Shown piece after piece: positions 25,923 to 35,303 of a DNA stretch of 64,000 nt. The position numbers and the translations under genes are program-made. How positions within the stretch are numbered: the stretch's first letter is position 1; the number at the start of each line of letters is the position of its first letter. The stretch is from Anaerobacillus alkalilacustris. GTDB taxonomy: Bacteria; Bacillota; Bacilli; Bacillales; Anaerobacillaceae. The notes beneath the pieces are model-generated. The model had not been told where the DNA came from and made no database searches. It saw only the letters and a program-made list of their open reading frames with translations. The DNA is taken from assembly GCF_001866005.1 (NCBI RefSeq), contig NZ_MLQR01000029.1:274043-338042 (forward strand). The letters run 5' to 3'.

Positions 25923-26076
25923 ATGTGCTCCTTTCTTTTTGCTTATTATTGTGTAGTGAATTTGTTAAGCTAAACAAAAATACCTACCAACAATAACGAT
26001 ATTGTTGGGTGCATATAATGATTTAGCCAATAAATATATTTTGTTCATTCGTTCAATTCTTTAAGAATTTGAAACT

Positions 26077-26110
26077 AGTATATATCAGATCATATTTATA
26101 AGTCTGTCAG
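26077..26110 (-). promoter_or_regulatory. spoIIG promoter with 22-bp spacer
   Basis: Minus strand CTGACA (26105-26110), a 22-base spacer, then TATACT (26077-26082). B. subtilis spoIIG is known for the same abnormal 22-bp spacing and for needing Spo0A~P. A partial Spo0A box (TTGTCGTC, plus strand near 26157) lies about 87 bp before the expected start, where the distal B. subtilis site is. The interval 25923-26311 holds no gene. Confidence 0.6.
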
Positions 26111-26311
26111 TTTATGCCGATAAAATTGCAGAAATTTTAGTTTTTTTTCAGTTAAATTGTCGTCTTCGTTTTCATAAATTTCCACGAAATTAGCTACCTG
26201 TAATTTAAAACTATTCAACGAAGCTTCAATTCACTATGTGCAGTGTAGTTACCGATGTAATAAATATTATTGAATAAAACCTTATATACATATATCTTTT
26301 TTCTAGCCTAC

Positions 26312-26465
26312 AAGAAAAGTGTAAGGCGCCCGCCTATCGGCGACAAACACTGGAAGACCTGCTCGTAGCGGTCGGGTTTTTGACCGAAAGAGAAAGTCTG
26401 AAGTGATCGAGCCGATGGCGCCTGGAGCTAGACAATTTCCAAGTTAGAAATTTATAAATTCTGAT
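26312..26465 (+). repeat. Repeat A copy 5, first of a tandem pair
   Basis: Copy with CGCCTATCGGCGACAAACAC inner arm and a CGGTCGGGTTTTTGACCG central hairpin; ends AATTTATAAATTCTGAT. Followed after 5 bp by a second, different copy. Confidence 0.8.
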
Positions 26466-26470
26466 ACTAC

Positions 26471-26758
26471 AAGAAAAACGCAAGCGCCTTGGTCACGAGC
26501 TGCTGCTCCTGTGACACTCTGTTTACTCAAGAGCAAAGCCGCTTCGTGGCAAGCTTCCTCGCAGCAGTGTTTTGTGCGACGAGTAATCGCAGGAGCAATT
26601 GTTTTTCGTGCGACGAGTAATCGCAGGAGCAAAGCTGCATGAAGTTAATCGACGAAGGATCTCAAGCAGTAATTGAAGTCCGTTGCTTGACTGAAGTGAC
26701 CGAGCTCGTAGGCTGCTTGCGCTAGACAGTGACAAGTTTGAAATTTATAAATTATGAT
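26471..26758 (+). repeat. Repeat A copy 6, with tandem 34-bp units, next to the ftsZ terminator
   Basis: Long copy, about 290 bp. Contains two 34-bp-type units with the core GTGCGACGAGTAATCGCAGG (26563-26626). Ends AAATTTATAAATTATGAT, 6 bp from the ftsZ terminator. Small frames in it are not genes. Confidence 0.8.
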
Positions 26759-26763
26759 ACTGC

Positions 26764-26826
26764 AAAAAAGGCTGATTCATAGGTGTCTTTTGCTAAGAAA
26801 TAGACACTTATAAACCAGCCTTTTCA
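26764..26826 (-). terminator. ftsZ terminator
   Basis: Long bulged stem on the minus strand: GGCTGGTTTATAAGTGTC pairs with GACACCTATGAATCAGCC, followed by a T run. About 10 bp after the ftsZ stop. Confidence 0.8.
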
Positions 26827-26836
26827 TTTACTAAAT

Positions 26837-27964
26837 TTAACGACTCCTACGATTTCTTAAAAAAGTAGGTATATCCAATGTATCAACCGACTCTTGCTGT
26901 CCTTGTGGTTGTCGTTCAACAAATGTATGTTCTTCTTGTTGCTGAGCAGTCGGTTTTTTCCCAAGGTTTGACTTTGGCTGTTGCTGCGGTTTTGGAGTTC
27001 CTATAGTATCTTGATCTTTAAAACCAGTTGCAATTACAGTAACAACAATTTCATCCTTTAGGTTTTCATTAATAACCGAACCAAAAATCATATTTACTTC
27101 TTGGTCGGATGCTGATGAAACAATTTCAGCAGCTTCATGTACTTCATATAAACTTAAATTTGTGCCACCAGTAATGTTCATAAGAACACCTTGAGCCCCA
27201 TCAATAGAAGTCTCTAATAATGGACTTGAGACAGCTTTTTTCGCTGCTTCTGTAGCGCGATTTTCTCCAGTAGCAACACCAATTCCCATTAATGCAGAAC
27301 CTTTATCACTCATAATTGTCTTTACATCTGCAAAGTCAAGGTTAATCAAACCAGGTGTAGCAATTAAATCTGAGATACCTTGAACACCTTGTCTAAGAAC
27401 ATTATCCGCTTCGCGGAAAGCTTCTAACATTGGTGTGTTTTTATCTACGATTTCTAACAGACGATCATTAGGTATAACAATTAACGTATCTACCTTTTCT
27501 TTTAAAGCTGAAATTCCACCCGCAGCTTGATTTGATCGCTTTCGTCCTTCAAAGGTAAACGGGCGAGTAACAACACCAACAGTTAAAGCTCCAATCTCTT
27601 TTGCAATTTCAGCAATAACGGGAGCCGCTCCAGTTCCTGTTCCACCACCCATACCAGCAGTGATAAATACCATATCCGCTCCAGTTAATATTCCTTCTAA
27701 CTGCTCCTTGCTTTCTTCAGCAGCCTTTTTACCAACTTCTGGATTCGCCCCCGCACCTAAACCTCGCGTAAGCTTTCCTCCTAATTGTAATTTATGCTCA
27801 GCTTTGGATAAGTGTAGTGCCTGAGCATCTGTATTTACAGCAATGAATTCAACTCCTTGTAATCCGTTTTCAATCATTCTATTAACGGCATTACTTCCTC
27901 CGCCGCCAACTCCAATTACCTTAATCTTAGCTAACTGGTCCATATCCATTTCAAACTCTAACAT
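26837..27964 (-). CDS. ftsZ: Cell division GTPase FtsZ
   Basis: Tubulin-like GTPase that forms the Z ring. GTP-binding GGGG near residues 20-23 and the tubulin signature GGGTGTG within [13 protein letters not shown] (residues 103-115). Flexible glutamine-rich linker about 320-360 and a conserved C-terminal peptide [12 protein letters not shown] that binds FtsA and SepF. 375 aa from the ATG at 27964 (after GGGGGACC); six codons upstream rejected. Follows ftsA with a 50-base gap. Confidence 0.98.
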   Translation of the reverse strand: MLEFEMDMDQLAKIKVIGVGGGGSNAVNRMIENGLQGVEFIAVNTDAQALHLSKAEHKLQLGGKLTRGLGAGANPEVGKKAAEESKEQLEGILTGADMVFITAGMGGGTGTGAAPVIAEIAKEIGALTVGVVTRPFTFEGRKRSNQAAGGISALKEKVDTLIVIPNDRLLEIVDKNTPMLEAFREADNVLRQGVQGISDLIATPGLINLDFADVKTIMSDKGSALMGIGVATGENRATEAAKKAVSSPLLETSIDGAQGVLMNITGGTNLSLYEVHEAAEIVSSASDQEVNMIFGSVINENLKDEIVVTVIATGFKDQDTIGTPKPQQQPKSNLGKKPTAQQQEEHTFVERQPQGQQESVDTLDIPTFLRNRRSR

Positions 27965-28016
27965 ATTAGGTCCCCCAATCAATCATGTCTCCACAATAAA
28001 TACACTTCAATATTAA

Positions 28017-29300
28017 CTACTCAAAAAACACTTTAAATAATTTCGAGAATTTCTTCTTTACTTCCTTGCTTTGTGAACCATCTTTCACTTTAGCAGGTAC
28101 TTCTTTTCTTTCAGGCTTTTCCATTTGTTCAGGAAACATTCCTAAAGTAGCTGCAACTTCTTTCCCTTGAATTTTCCCATTACGATGAGCAAATTGAATT
28201 AAGCCAACACCAGTTGTATACTGTGGTTCACGTACACCAATATAATCTGGAATAGCAATTCTAACACTATTTTGAAGAACTTCTCTAGCCAATTCAAGTA
28301 AGCCTGGTATTTTTACTGAACCACCAGTTAAAACGTAACCACCCGGTAAATCTTGGTAACCAAGTCTATAAACCTCATTTTCTATTATTTGTAGAATTTC
28401 ACCTATTCTGGGTTCAATGATATAGGAAAGTTCATATTGAGAAAATTCCTCTTTTAAATCACTACCAATTTTAGAAACTTTAAACGTTTCTTCTTTTGAA
28501 GATAATTCGATATAACAATGTCCATATTTCGTTTTCACTCTATCGGCCTCTTCAGAAGAAACCCTGAGTCCGATAGAAATGTCATTTGTAATATGATCTC
28601 CACCTACTGGAATTACAGAAGTAGCTTGTAGACTACCTTGCTCAAAAATTGAAACCGTTGTTGCTCCCCCACCAATATCGACAAGAGCAACGCCTAATCC
28701 TTTTTCATCCTTTGAAACGGCTACAGAGCCAGCGGCTAATGGTTGTAAACAGATATCTGCAATACTTAATCCTGCCCGTTCAACACATCGAAGTAAGTTA
28801 TGTAAAATTGTTTTTGACCCCGTAATGATTGTTCCTTCCATTTCTAAACGAACACCAATCATACCTCTTGGATCTGTGATTTCATCTAAACCGTCAACAA
28901 TGAACTGCTTTGGAATAACATCAATGATTTCTCGTTCCGGTGGTATAGAAAATACTTGTGCCGCATCAATGACTCTTTTAATATCTTCTTCACCAATTTC
29001 ACGATCAGGGCTAGACACTGCAACTACACCATGACATAGTTGTAATTGGATGTGGTTACCCGAAATACCGACTATGACATTTTCTATTGATAAACCTATC
29101 ATTCGCTCGGCTTGGTCCACTGCACGACGTATTGAACGAACAGTCTCATCAATATCAACAATAGATCCTTTTTTTATTCCTTCTGATTTTGCGTTACCGA
29201 CACCAATGATGTTTAATGACCCGTTTGCAATTTCTCCAATGATTACACGTACATTGGATGTACCGATGTCTAAACTTACATAAGTCTCCTTGTTGTTCAT
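28017..29300 (-). CDS. ftsA: Cell division protein FtsA
   Basis: Actin-like ATPase that anchors FtsZ to the membrane. ATP-binding SLDIGTSNVRV (residues 9-19), phosphate-2 VALVDIGGGATTVS, adenosine-type VLTGGSVKIPG; C-terminal amphipathic helix KKFSKLFKVFFE. 427 aa. ATG follows AAGGAGGTGCC. Gap to sbp is about 215 bp, AT-rich with no gene. Confidence 0.97.
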   Translation of the reverse strand: MNNKETYVSLDIGTSNVRVIIGEIANGSLNIIGVGNAKSEGIKKGSIVDIDETVRSIRRAVDQAERMIGLSIENVIVGISGNHIQLQLCHGVVAVSSPDREIGEEDIKRVIDAAQVFSIPPEREIIDVIPKQFIVDGLDEITDPRGMIGVRLEMEGTIITGSKTILHNLLRCVERAGLSIADICLQPLAAGSVAVSKDEKGLGVALVDIGGGATTVSIFEQGSLQATSVIPVGGDHITNDISIGLRVSSEEADRVKTKYGHCYIELSSKEETFKVSKIGSDLKEEFSQYELSYIIEPRIGEILQIIENEVYRLGYQDLPGGYVLTGGSVKIPGLLELAREVLQNSVRIAIPDYIGVREPQYTTGVGLIQFAHRNGKIQGKEVAATLGMFPEQMEKPERKEVPAKVKDGSQSKEVKKKFSKLFKVFFE

Positions 29301-29516
29301 TCTTTGGCACCTCCTTCAATAAATAAGCTTGTCTGTCTATTAGTTTCATTTTACCCCAATATAAGGAGCTAAACTTTAGGAAACATTAGGAAATAAAAAG
29401 TATTTCACTTAATTAAGATACTATTCAACAAATACTTTTCATTCCCTTTTTTTTTACAAAAATATTCTAATTATTTTTAAAAATTTTTAATAAATTGTAG
29501 ATTTTCTACATTTCAT

Positions 29517-29870
29517 TTATATTTTCTCCCGTTTGGTCGTCAATCTAGACAAAACAAGTCGCCTTATTACTGCAATATTATTAAATAAACGAACACCAAA
29601 CGCGAAAATAGCAGCTAAGTATAAGTCTACACCAAGATGAACACCTAGAAAAGCTAAACTTGCAGCGAGAATAATATTTGAGAAAAAACCTGTCACAAAA
29701 ACGATTTCTTCAAAAGTATTTTGAAGATGGGCTCTCATCCCTCCGAATAATGTATCAAGTGCTGCTAAAACCGCAATCGATAAATAGCTAGAATATGCAT
29801 CTGGTATTCTTAATTCTGTCCAAAATCCTAAGAGAAGGCCTATAAGAAGCCCAAGGAATGGTAACCACAT
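29517..29870 (-). CDS. sbp: Small basic protein Sbp (DUF1290)
   Basis: 117 aa with three or four hydrophobic segments and a basic C-terminus (RRLVLSRLTTKREKI). Conserved in the Bacillus dcw cluster between ylxX and ftsA; function unknown. ATG follows AAGGAGGAATCAT within the end of ylxX, one base after its stop. Confidence 0.92.
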   Translation of the reverse strand: MWLPFLGLLIGLLLGFWTELRIPDAYSSYLSIAVLAALDTLFGGMRAHLQNTFEEIVFVTGFFSNIILAASLAFLGVHLGVDLYLAAIFAFGVRLFNNIAVIRRLVLSRLTTKREKI

Positions 29871-29871
29871 A

Positions 29872-30564
29872 TTATGATTCCTCCTTTATTGGCTCTAAAT
29901 ACCGAACTCGTATTGGTTGGTCGTAACCAGGTAGTGTTGTAAAGTTAATGGGAGTAGAAGTAAGAGTTAAATTCTCAATAGCAAAATACTCTACAGACTG
30001 TGAAACGATCATTTCATGATGAAGCTTCTCAGCATCTGTTGCTAAAACCTTTATTTCTAATGGAATATTCGGTATTCTTCTAGCATTAATGTGTGTCACT
30101 CCATTAACATCCCGAATAGCAGAAGTCGAGATAATCCGCTGATTCCCTACAGCAATATCTGTTGCATTATAAATATTGAGCTCATTAATTAAAAACCTTA
30201 ATAGATGAGGGGGAACTGTTTGCGGAACATAACTATAATCAGAATATATCGGTTTAATTTCTAAAATGATTCCTTCCCCACTTACCGTGGTTAGACCTGC
30301 ATTCTTTTTCAAATCATTTAAGGCATCAATCATTACATCTTCTACATTATCTTGCTCAGTTAATTGATTTAACAATGATAATTGCTTTTCTATTTCTTGA
30401 TTTAATTGTTGTTGACGCTCTTTTTCAATCCGTAAATCTTGCCTTAATTGTAAAATATCTCGGGTATCTCGAACTACTGGCTCTTTAGTTGTTTTAAATT
30501 GAATAGCAACCATAAAGCCAATAATTGTCGTTACTATAGCAAAAATAATCATTCTATCCTTCAC
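29872..30564 (-). CDS. ylxX: DUF881 family protein YlxX
   Basis: 230 aa: one N-terminal membrane segment (IIFAIVTTIIGFMVAIQF), a coiled coil (residues about 40-75), then the DUF881 domain with LINELNIYNATDIAVGNQRI. Related to the neighbouring ylxW, probably by duplication. GTG start after GAGAGGATGAG. Role unknown; location suggests division or cell-wall link. Confidence 0.9.
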   Translation of the reverse strand: MKDRMIIFAIVTTIIGFMVAIQFKTTKEPVVRDTRDILQLRQDLRIEKERQQQLNQEIEKQLSLLNQLTEQDNVEDVMIDALNDLKKNAGLTTVSGEGIILEIKPIYSDYSYVPQTVPPHLLRFLINELNIYNATDIAVGNQRIISTSAIRDVNGVTHINARRIPNIPLEIKVLATDAEKLHHEMIVSQSVEYFAIENLTLTSTPINFTTLPGYDQPIRVRYLEPIKEES

Positions 30565-30570
30565 AAAATC

Positions 30571-31272
30571 TCATCCTCTCTCTGATAAATAAGGATCCAT
30601 CATAAGTAAATCCTTCTTTTCGATCTTCACTTCAATTTGATCAGAGAGCAATTGATCCCTAATACCACCAGGTAAATGCAAAGAGTCGAAAAGTTTATCA
30701 GCATCACCAATCGCAGTTATGACAAAGGGAGCAAAGGATGTATTTCCATCTATTCGAATAACCGGTCCAACACATTGAATATATGAGCCGTGAGAAATTC
30801 TTTGCCCATTAATAGCAATGGCTTCTGCCTGAGTTACTAGTAATTCGTGAATGACCTTTTGAATATGAAGTTCATGCACAATGTAAAAATTGGGGTTTTC
30901 TCCATCTGGAACATAATCTGCATCCCTTAAGGTTACTTCAATACCTGGCCCTTTTACCCCAACTGATCCTGTTACCATTCTCAAGCGTTCAAGATCTTCT
31001 ACTAAATTAAAATACGTCCTTTCTTGGATTGCAATTTCCTCTTCAATGGTATTAATCTCAGCTTGAATTGCCCTTAATTCTTCAGACAAATTTCTATTTA
31101 CTGATTGCTCAAAAAGAACTTCGTTTCTTAATTCATCTTCTTTTTTCCATTGCCCATCAGTAATAAATTGACTTTTTGGAATTTCATTCGCAAATTGATA
31201 CGATAAAGCTATTATAAAGCCAGTAATAATTAAAATAAATGAGAGGATGACGTGATTGCCCTTAACCTTCAA
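30571..31272 (-). CDS. ylxW: DUF881 family protein YlxW
   Basis: One N-terminal membrane segment, coiled coil, then DUF881. The TTG at 31272 is preferred: GGAGGAAGAAGGAA stands in front and the protein then begins right before the membrane segment, as in B. subtilis. It overlaps the divIB stop by 11 bp. Alternatives are an ATG at 31290 without a ribosome site, or 31305. Paralogue of ylxX next door. Confidence 0.86.
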   Translation of the reverse strand: MKVKGNHVILSFILIITGFIIALSYQFANEIPKSQFITDGQWKKEDELRNEVLFEQSVNRNLSEELRAIQAEINTIEEEIAIQERTYFNLVEDLERLRMVTGSVGVKGPGIEVTLRDADYVPDGENPNFYIVHELHIQKVIHELLVTQAEAIAINGQRISHGSYIQCVGPVIRIDGNTSFAPFVITAIGDADKLFDSLHLPGGIRDQLLSDQIEVKIEKKDLLMMDPYLSERG

Positions 31273-32032
31273 TTCCTTCTTCCTCCCCATTATCGAATTG
31301 TTCAAAATAAGGATTCATTCTCATATGAATAACACCTTTATTATTTGGATCTAACTCTCTAACTATAGCAGGATAAGCCGTTATTTTTTTGGAAAAACGG
31401 CGTATCGTTGAACTAACGTTAAATCCGTCGTTCATATAAAGAGAAATTCTTAGAGGATCGTTTTCAACAGGTGTATAATATATTTCTGATATACGCTGTA
31501 TGATACTTTCTGGCAGCACACTTAGTTCAGCCGCCATTTCAGATAAGCCACCTTCTGTATTAAAGCCAATTAATAATGGCGCGTCTGAAGGAAAGTGGTT
31601 TATGGCATCCTCTAATATTTTTCCAGTATCTAAGATAGGGAAAAAATCCCCATCGACTGCTAAGTAAGCAACTCTAGTATGTTCTTTCACCTTGATTTGG
31701 ATAGTACTAGGAAATTTCCTATTGACTATTATTTCGTTTATTTCATTTAGTGTGGTTAAATCCCCTACTATTTTTTGCTTATCAATTCCCCAAAAGCTTG
31801 TCCTATCATTTAGACCACTTATACTTATTATTTCTTTATCTGAAACATAGCGATTCCCTTCAACTACAATAACTTTCACATCACTTAACGGAGATTGGAA
31901 ATATATCACAGTAAGTAATAGTATAAAAAAGATAGACAAATAAAAAATCAAACGCCTATTTGCTCTTTGCCTTCTCAATTCTTTAAGTTTAGGAATACGG
32001 TCTTCAAGAGTAATTACATTCTTCTCATCCAT
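31262..32032 (-). CDS. divIB: Cell division protein DivIB (FtsQ)
   Basis: Bitopic division protein that works with FtsL and DivIC. Cytosolic basic tail, membrane segment RLIFYLSIFFILLLTVIYF near residues 30-48, POTRA domain (VKVIVVEGNRYVSDKEI), then the FtsQ/DivIB domain. 256 aa from the ATG at 32032, following AAGGAAGG. The frame stays open 33 codons upstream but that part lies in repeat A copy 7 and is not protein-like. Confidence 0.94.
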   Translation of the reverse strand: MDEKNVITLEDRIPKLKELRRQRANRRLIFYLSIFFILLLTVIYFQSPLSDVKVIVVEGNRYVSDKEIISISGLNDRTSFWGIDKQKIVGDLTTLNEINEIIVNRKFPSTIQIKVKEHTRVAYLAVDGDFFPILDTGKILEDAINHFPSDAPLLIGFNTEGGLSEMAAELSVLPESIIQRISEIYYTPVENDPLRISLYMNDGFNVSSTIRRFSKKITAYPAIVRELDPNNKGVIHMRMNPYFEQFDNGEEEGIEG

Positions 32033-32066
32033 AACAAACCTTCCTTCATCGTATGCTTTGTTCCAC

Positions 32067-32231
32067 AAGAAAGCGCAAACGCTTTGATCACGAGCAGCTG
32101 CTCCTGTGCCACTCCGTTTGCTCAAGAGCAATTGTTTTCCGTGCGACGAGTAACCGCAGGAGCAATTGTTTTCCGTGCGACGAGTAACCGCAGGAGCAAA
32201 GCCGCTTCGAAGTAATCCAAGTAGTAGCTAG
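32067..32231 (+). repeat. Repeat A copy 7, truncated, with two identical 34-bp units
   Basis: Left arm of repeat A plus two exact tandem 34-bp units (32127-32160 and 32161-32194). The conserved right end (TAGACAGTTTCC...) is missing. It lies 35 bp ahead of divIB. Bases 32232-32415 contain nothing I recognise. Confidence 0.78.
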
Positions 32232-32415
32232 TAAGTTTTATACTTTCTACCTTGTAAAACAAATGATAGTTCTACCGGTAATTTACATTATTGATCTTTC
32301 ATATTGATAAAATTATCAACTACCATTTTAGGAGCATACTAATACAACAACTCATAATATTATCTTAGCTTCTCTTTCTATAGTAGACAAGTAAAAAGAA
32401 CAGTTTTTGATAAAC

Positions 32416-32641
32416 AAGAAAAGCGCAAGCGCCTTGGTCACGAGCAGCTGCTCCTGTGCCACTCCGTTTGCTCAAGAGCAATAGTTTTCCGTGCGACGAG
32501 TAACCGCAGAAACAAAGCTGCATGAAGCTATTCAGAGACGTTATTCAAGTAGTCATTGAAGTCAGTAGCTTGACTGCAGTAATCGAGCCGATGGCGCCTG
32601 GAGCTAGACAGTTTCCAAGTTAGAAATTTATAAATTCTGAT
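32416..32641 (+). repeat. Repeat A copy 8, downstream of murB
   Basis: Full copy with one 34-bp unit (around 32480-32513) and the usual right end AAATTTATAAATTCTGAT, 7 bp from the hairpin that probably ends murB. Confidence 0.8.
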
Positions 32642-32647
32642 TATGTT

Positions 32648-32708
32648 AGAAAAGCTTAACCTATCGCCAAGAACGGCATACGAATATATGCCGTTTCTTG
32701 TGCTTTTA
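32648..32708 (-). terminator. Probable murB terminator hairpin
   Basis: Inner stem AAGAAACGGCATA/TATGCCGTTCTT and outer AAAAGC/GCTTTT. T residues are few, so efficiency is uncertain. It is separated from murB by repeat C copy 1. Confidence 0.5.
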
Positions 32709-32716
32709 ACTATTAA

Positions 32717-32851
32717 GAGAGAACTCGTTCTAGCTTCGCTAGAACATCGGAAATTCAGATGGAGTCTCAACTCCACCTGAATGGAAGTTCCCACCTACGC
32801 TACGCTTAGAGGTGGGGGTCTATGACCCTTAAGTACAGATCAGTTTGATTA
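32717..32851 (+). repeat. Repeat C copy 1, IS200/IS605-like palindromic element
   Basis: Three successive hairpins: TTCTAGC/GCTAGAA, ATTCAGATGGAGT/ACTCCACCTGAAT with a short loop, and CCCACCT/AGGTGGG. The right side reads GTCTATGACCCTTAAGTACA, then CAGTTTGATTAA. The shared TTAA overlaps the murB stop codon. No transposase gene is present. Hairpin-rich ends without target duplication are typical of IS200/IS605-type non-autonomous elements; this is an inference. Confidence 0.7.
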
Positions 32852-33757
32852 ATTTCTATTTCCAACTAACTCGACTTCCGTTTTGAGCTTTACTTGAAAT
32901 TTGTTATAGACAACGGTCTTAATATAATCAATTAATTCCAGGACATTTGTTGCAGTTGCACCACCGATGTTTACTATAAAGTTAGCGTGCATTGTAGAAA
33001 CTTGAGCTCCTCCAATTGAATATCCTTTTAGTCCCGCATCCTCAATTAATTTTCCAGCATGATGTGGTAACGGATTACGAAAAACACTTCCACAACAAGG
33101 ATAATCCCACGGCTGTGTTTGTTTTCGATATTCTTTGTTTTTTTGAATTTCAGCAATGATTTTTTCGCGATTACCACTTTTCAATTGAAAAAACGCTTCT
33201 AAACATATGCCATGATCTTTTTGCAAGCGAGAAGTTCGGTAAGAAAACTCCATTTGATCATTATTGTAACACTTTACAGTACCATCTTGGTAAAGGATTT
33301 TTGCTTTTGTTAATATAGTAGAAATGTCCGATCTATGCGCACCTGCATTCATAAATACAGCTCCACCTACTGAACCTGGAATTCCACCAGCAAACTCTAA
33401 TCCAGATAAGCCTTTCTTACTAATAATTGTTGCAAGCTTAATTAGCGAATGACCTGCACCTACTCGAATTTCATCTCCATTTATCTCTAAATGGTCTAAT
33501 ACATCGCTTATTTTAATAACAACCCCATCAATTCCTTTGTCAGAAATCAACAAATTTGAACCTCTTCCGATAATAAATACACCAAGACCACTTTCTTTTG
33601 TTAAAGAAAGTGTTGTAACTAAAGATTCAATACTGTTTGGTATAATTAGTACATTAGCCGGACCACCAATTTTCCAAGTTGTATGATTAGCCAAAGGTTC
33701 ATTTACTTTCACTTGGCCTACGTTTGCTTTTCGAAGTCTTTCAATTAATAAATCCAT
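32849..33757 (-). CDS. murB: UDP-N-acetylenolpyruvoylglucosamine reductase
   Basis: FAD enzyme that reduces enolpyruvyl-UDP-GlcNAc to UDP-MurNAc. Type II MurB: FAD-binding GRGSNLLIS (residues 64-72), GIPGSVGGAVFMNAG, and the catalytic serine region CCGSVFRNP. 302 aa. ATG follows GGGAGGATG. The stop codon lies in the conserved edge of repeat C. Second in line after murG in the dcw cluster. Confidence 0.97.
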   Translation of the reverse strand: MDLLIERLRKANVGQVKVNEPLANHTTWKIGGPANVLIIPNSIESLVTTLSLTKESGLGVFIIGRGSNLLISDKGIDGVVIKISDVLDHLEINGDEIRVGAGHSLIKLATIISKKGLSGLEFAGGIPGSVGGAVFMNAGAHRSDISTILTKAKILYQDGTVKCYNNDQMEFSYRTSRLQKDHGICLEAFFQLKSGNREKIIAEIQKNKEYRKQTQPWDYPCCGSVFRNPLPHHAGKLIEDAGLKGYSIGGAQVSTMHANFIVNIGGATATNVLELIDYIKTVVYNKFQVKLKTEVELVGNRN

Positions 33758-33779
33758 AACATCCTCCCGCCGTTCCTAA

Positions 33780-34871
33780 TTATTTCATAAGCTGTTTCAT
33801 TAGCTCATAAATCTCTTTTGCTGCATCTGGTTTACCTAGTTTCAAAGCAGAGTTATGCATTTTTTCCCATTTTTCTTCATTTAACATTAGTTGATCAATT
33901 TCTTTAAGTAAGATTTTTCCAGACATCTCTTTTTCAAGCTTCAACACAGCCGCCCCATGTTCACTTAAAGCTCTAGCATTCTTTTCTTGATGGTTGTTTG
34001 TTACATATGGACTAGGGATTAAAATACTAGGTAATCCAATAGCTGTTATTTCTGCTAATGTTGTCGCTCCTGCACGTGCGACAATCAACTGAACATTTTT
34101 AAGTACTTCAGGCATATTATGAATAAATGGTTCAATTTTTATATTTACTGGATTACCGAGTTTTTTCACTTCAGCCATAACGTGATCGTAATGAACATCA
34201 CCTGTAACGTAGAGAAACTGATAGTTTCTGGTACCAGCATCCTTTAATACTTCTAAAAATGCGTCGTTAATAGGTTTTGCCCCACGACTCCCCCCAACAA
34301 TAAGAACTGTTTTTTTGTTTTTATTTAATCCTATTTCGGCAAGGCGGTCTTTTACATGAACTAACGCTGCTTCAGTAGCCCTTGGATTACCTGTAAATAC
34401 AACCTTTTCATTTGGAAAGAACGAACGAGAGTCTTCAAAAGAAATAGCAACTTTATTTACGTACTTACTTAAAAATTTATTTGTAAGTCCTGGAACACTG
34501 TTTTGTTCATGAATTATTGTAGGTATTCTCAGTTTTGTAGCTGCAAATACTACTGGTCCACAAACATACCCACCTGTACCAATCACAACATCCGGACTAA
34601 AGTCTTGAATAATCTTTTTTGATAATGAAACACCTTTTAAAAATCGCAAAACAGTTTTAACATTGTCCACAGAGATTTTCCGTTTAAAACCAGTAATATG
34701 AATCGTTTTAAAAGGAATGCCCTCTCTGGTTACTAACGTACTTTCCAATCCTTTTTCTGTACCGATATATAAAAATTCTGCCTTAGGCTCAATCTTTTTT
34801 ATTTCGTTAATTAGGGCTAATGCAGGGTAAATATGTCCTCCTGTACCTCCGCCACTAACAATAATTTTCAT
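33780..34871 (-). CDS. murG: UDP-GlcNAc:lipid I N-acetylglucosaminyltransferase
   Basis: Makes lipid II on the inner face of the membrane. GT28 glycosyltransferase: glycine-rich [13 protein letters not shown] (residues 7-19), donor-site [20 protein letters not shown] in the C-terminal half. 363 aa from the ATG at 34871 (after GGAGGTG), the B. subtilis length; 17 codons upstream come partly from repeat A copy 9 and are rejected. Confidence 0.97.
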   Translation of the reverse strand: MKIIVSGGGTGGHIYPALALINEIKKIEPKAEFLYIGTEKGLESTLVTREGIPFKTIHITGFKRKISVDNVKTVLRFLKGVSLSKKIIQDFSPDVVIGTGGYVCGPVVFAATKLRIPTIIHEQNSVPGLTNKFLSKYVNKVAISFEDSRSFFPNEKVVFTGNPRATEAALVHVKDRLAEIGLNKNKKTVLIVGGSRGAKPINDAFLEVLKDAGTRNYQFLYVTGDVHYDHVMAEVKKLGNPVNIKIEPFIHNMPEVLKNVQLIVARAGATTLAEITAIGLPSILIPSPYVTNNHQEKNARALSEHGAAVLKLEKEMSGKILLKEIDQLMLNEEKWEKMHNSALKLGKPDAAKEIYELMKQLMK

Positions 34872-34897
34872 AATAACCAAACACCTCCGTAGAAATA

Positions 34898-35024
34898 CGA
34901 AAAGCATAAGCGCCTTGATCACAAAGCTACACTGTAACCATTTGACAGAAGTCGCTTTTGGACTTCCGAAAAGTGGTTAAGTGACTAAACTCAAATGCAC
35001 TGACGCTAAACAACCTTCTAGCTT
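34898..35024 (+). repeat. Repeat A copy 9, decayed
   Basis: Recognisable start ACGAAAAGCATAAGCGCCTT and end GACGCTAAACAACCTTCTAG, with many changes. It lies between spoVE and murG; 35025-35213 holds nothing else. Confidence 0.6.
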
Positions 35025-35213
35025 AACAAATATTATACTTACTTACCTCAGTGAATTTTCATAACTACATTAACCTGCCTGCCACATTAAGCTAAATCTA
35101 ATTAACTTGTGGTGGGTAAGATCAGTACTATGAATTCCCTTAACCATTATAATGCTTTTCATCTCTCCATTATATCTTAATTAAGAGACAAATATCACTA
35201 TAATAATAGAATA

Positions 35214-35238
35214 AAGCCCTTTTATTTTAAAGGGCTCT
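35214..35238 (-). terminator. Terminator after spoVE
   Basis: Stem GAGCCCTTT/AAAGGGCT with TTTATTCTATT behind it on the minus strand. It may reduce transcription from spoVE into murG. Confidence 0.65.
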
Positions 35239-35303
35239 ATCCAAAAATATCGTAGTAAGCCGAGCAGCTTATTTTATAAAAACCATTAATTTTATTTATT
35301 GTT

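Noticed and set aside
26444..26735. Two overlapping small frames upstream of the ftsZ terminator
   Set aside because: Both are translations of repeat A copy 6 and its 34-bp units.
32127..32194. Tandem 34-bp repeats as a CRISPR array
   Set aside because: Units are directly joined with no spacers and no cas genes are present.
32528..32794. 88-codon frame between divIB and murB
   Set aside because: It spans repeat A copy 8, the murB hairpin and repeat C; no ribosome site, no family likeness.
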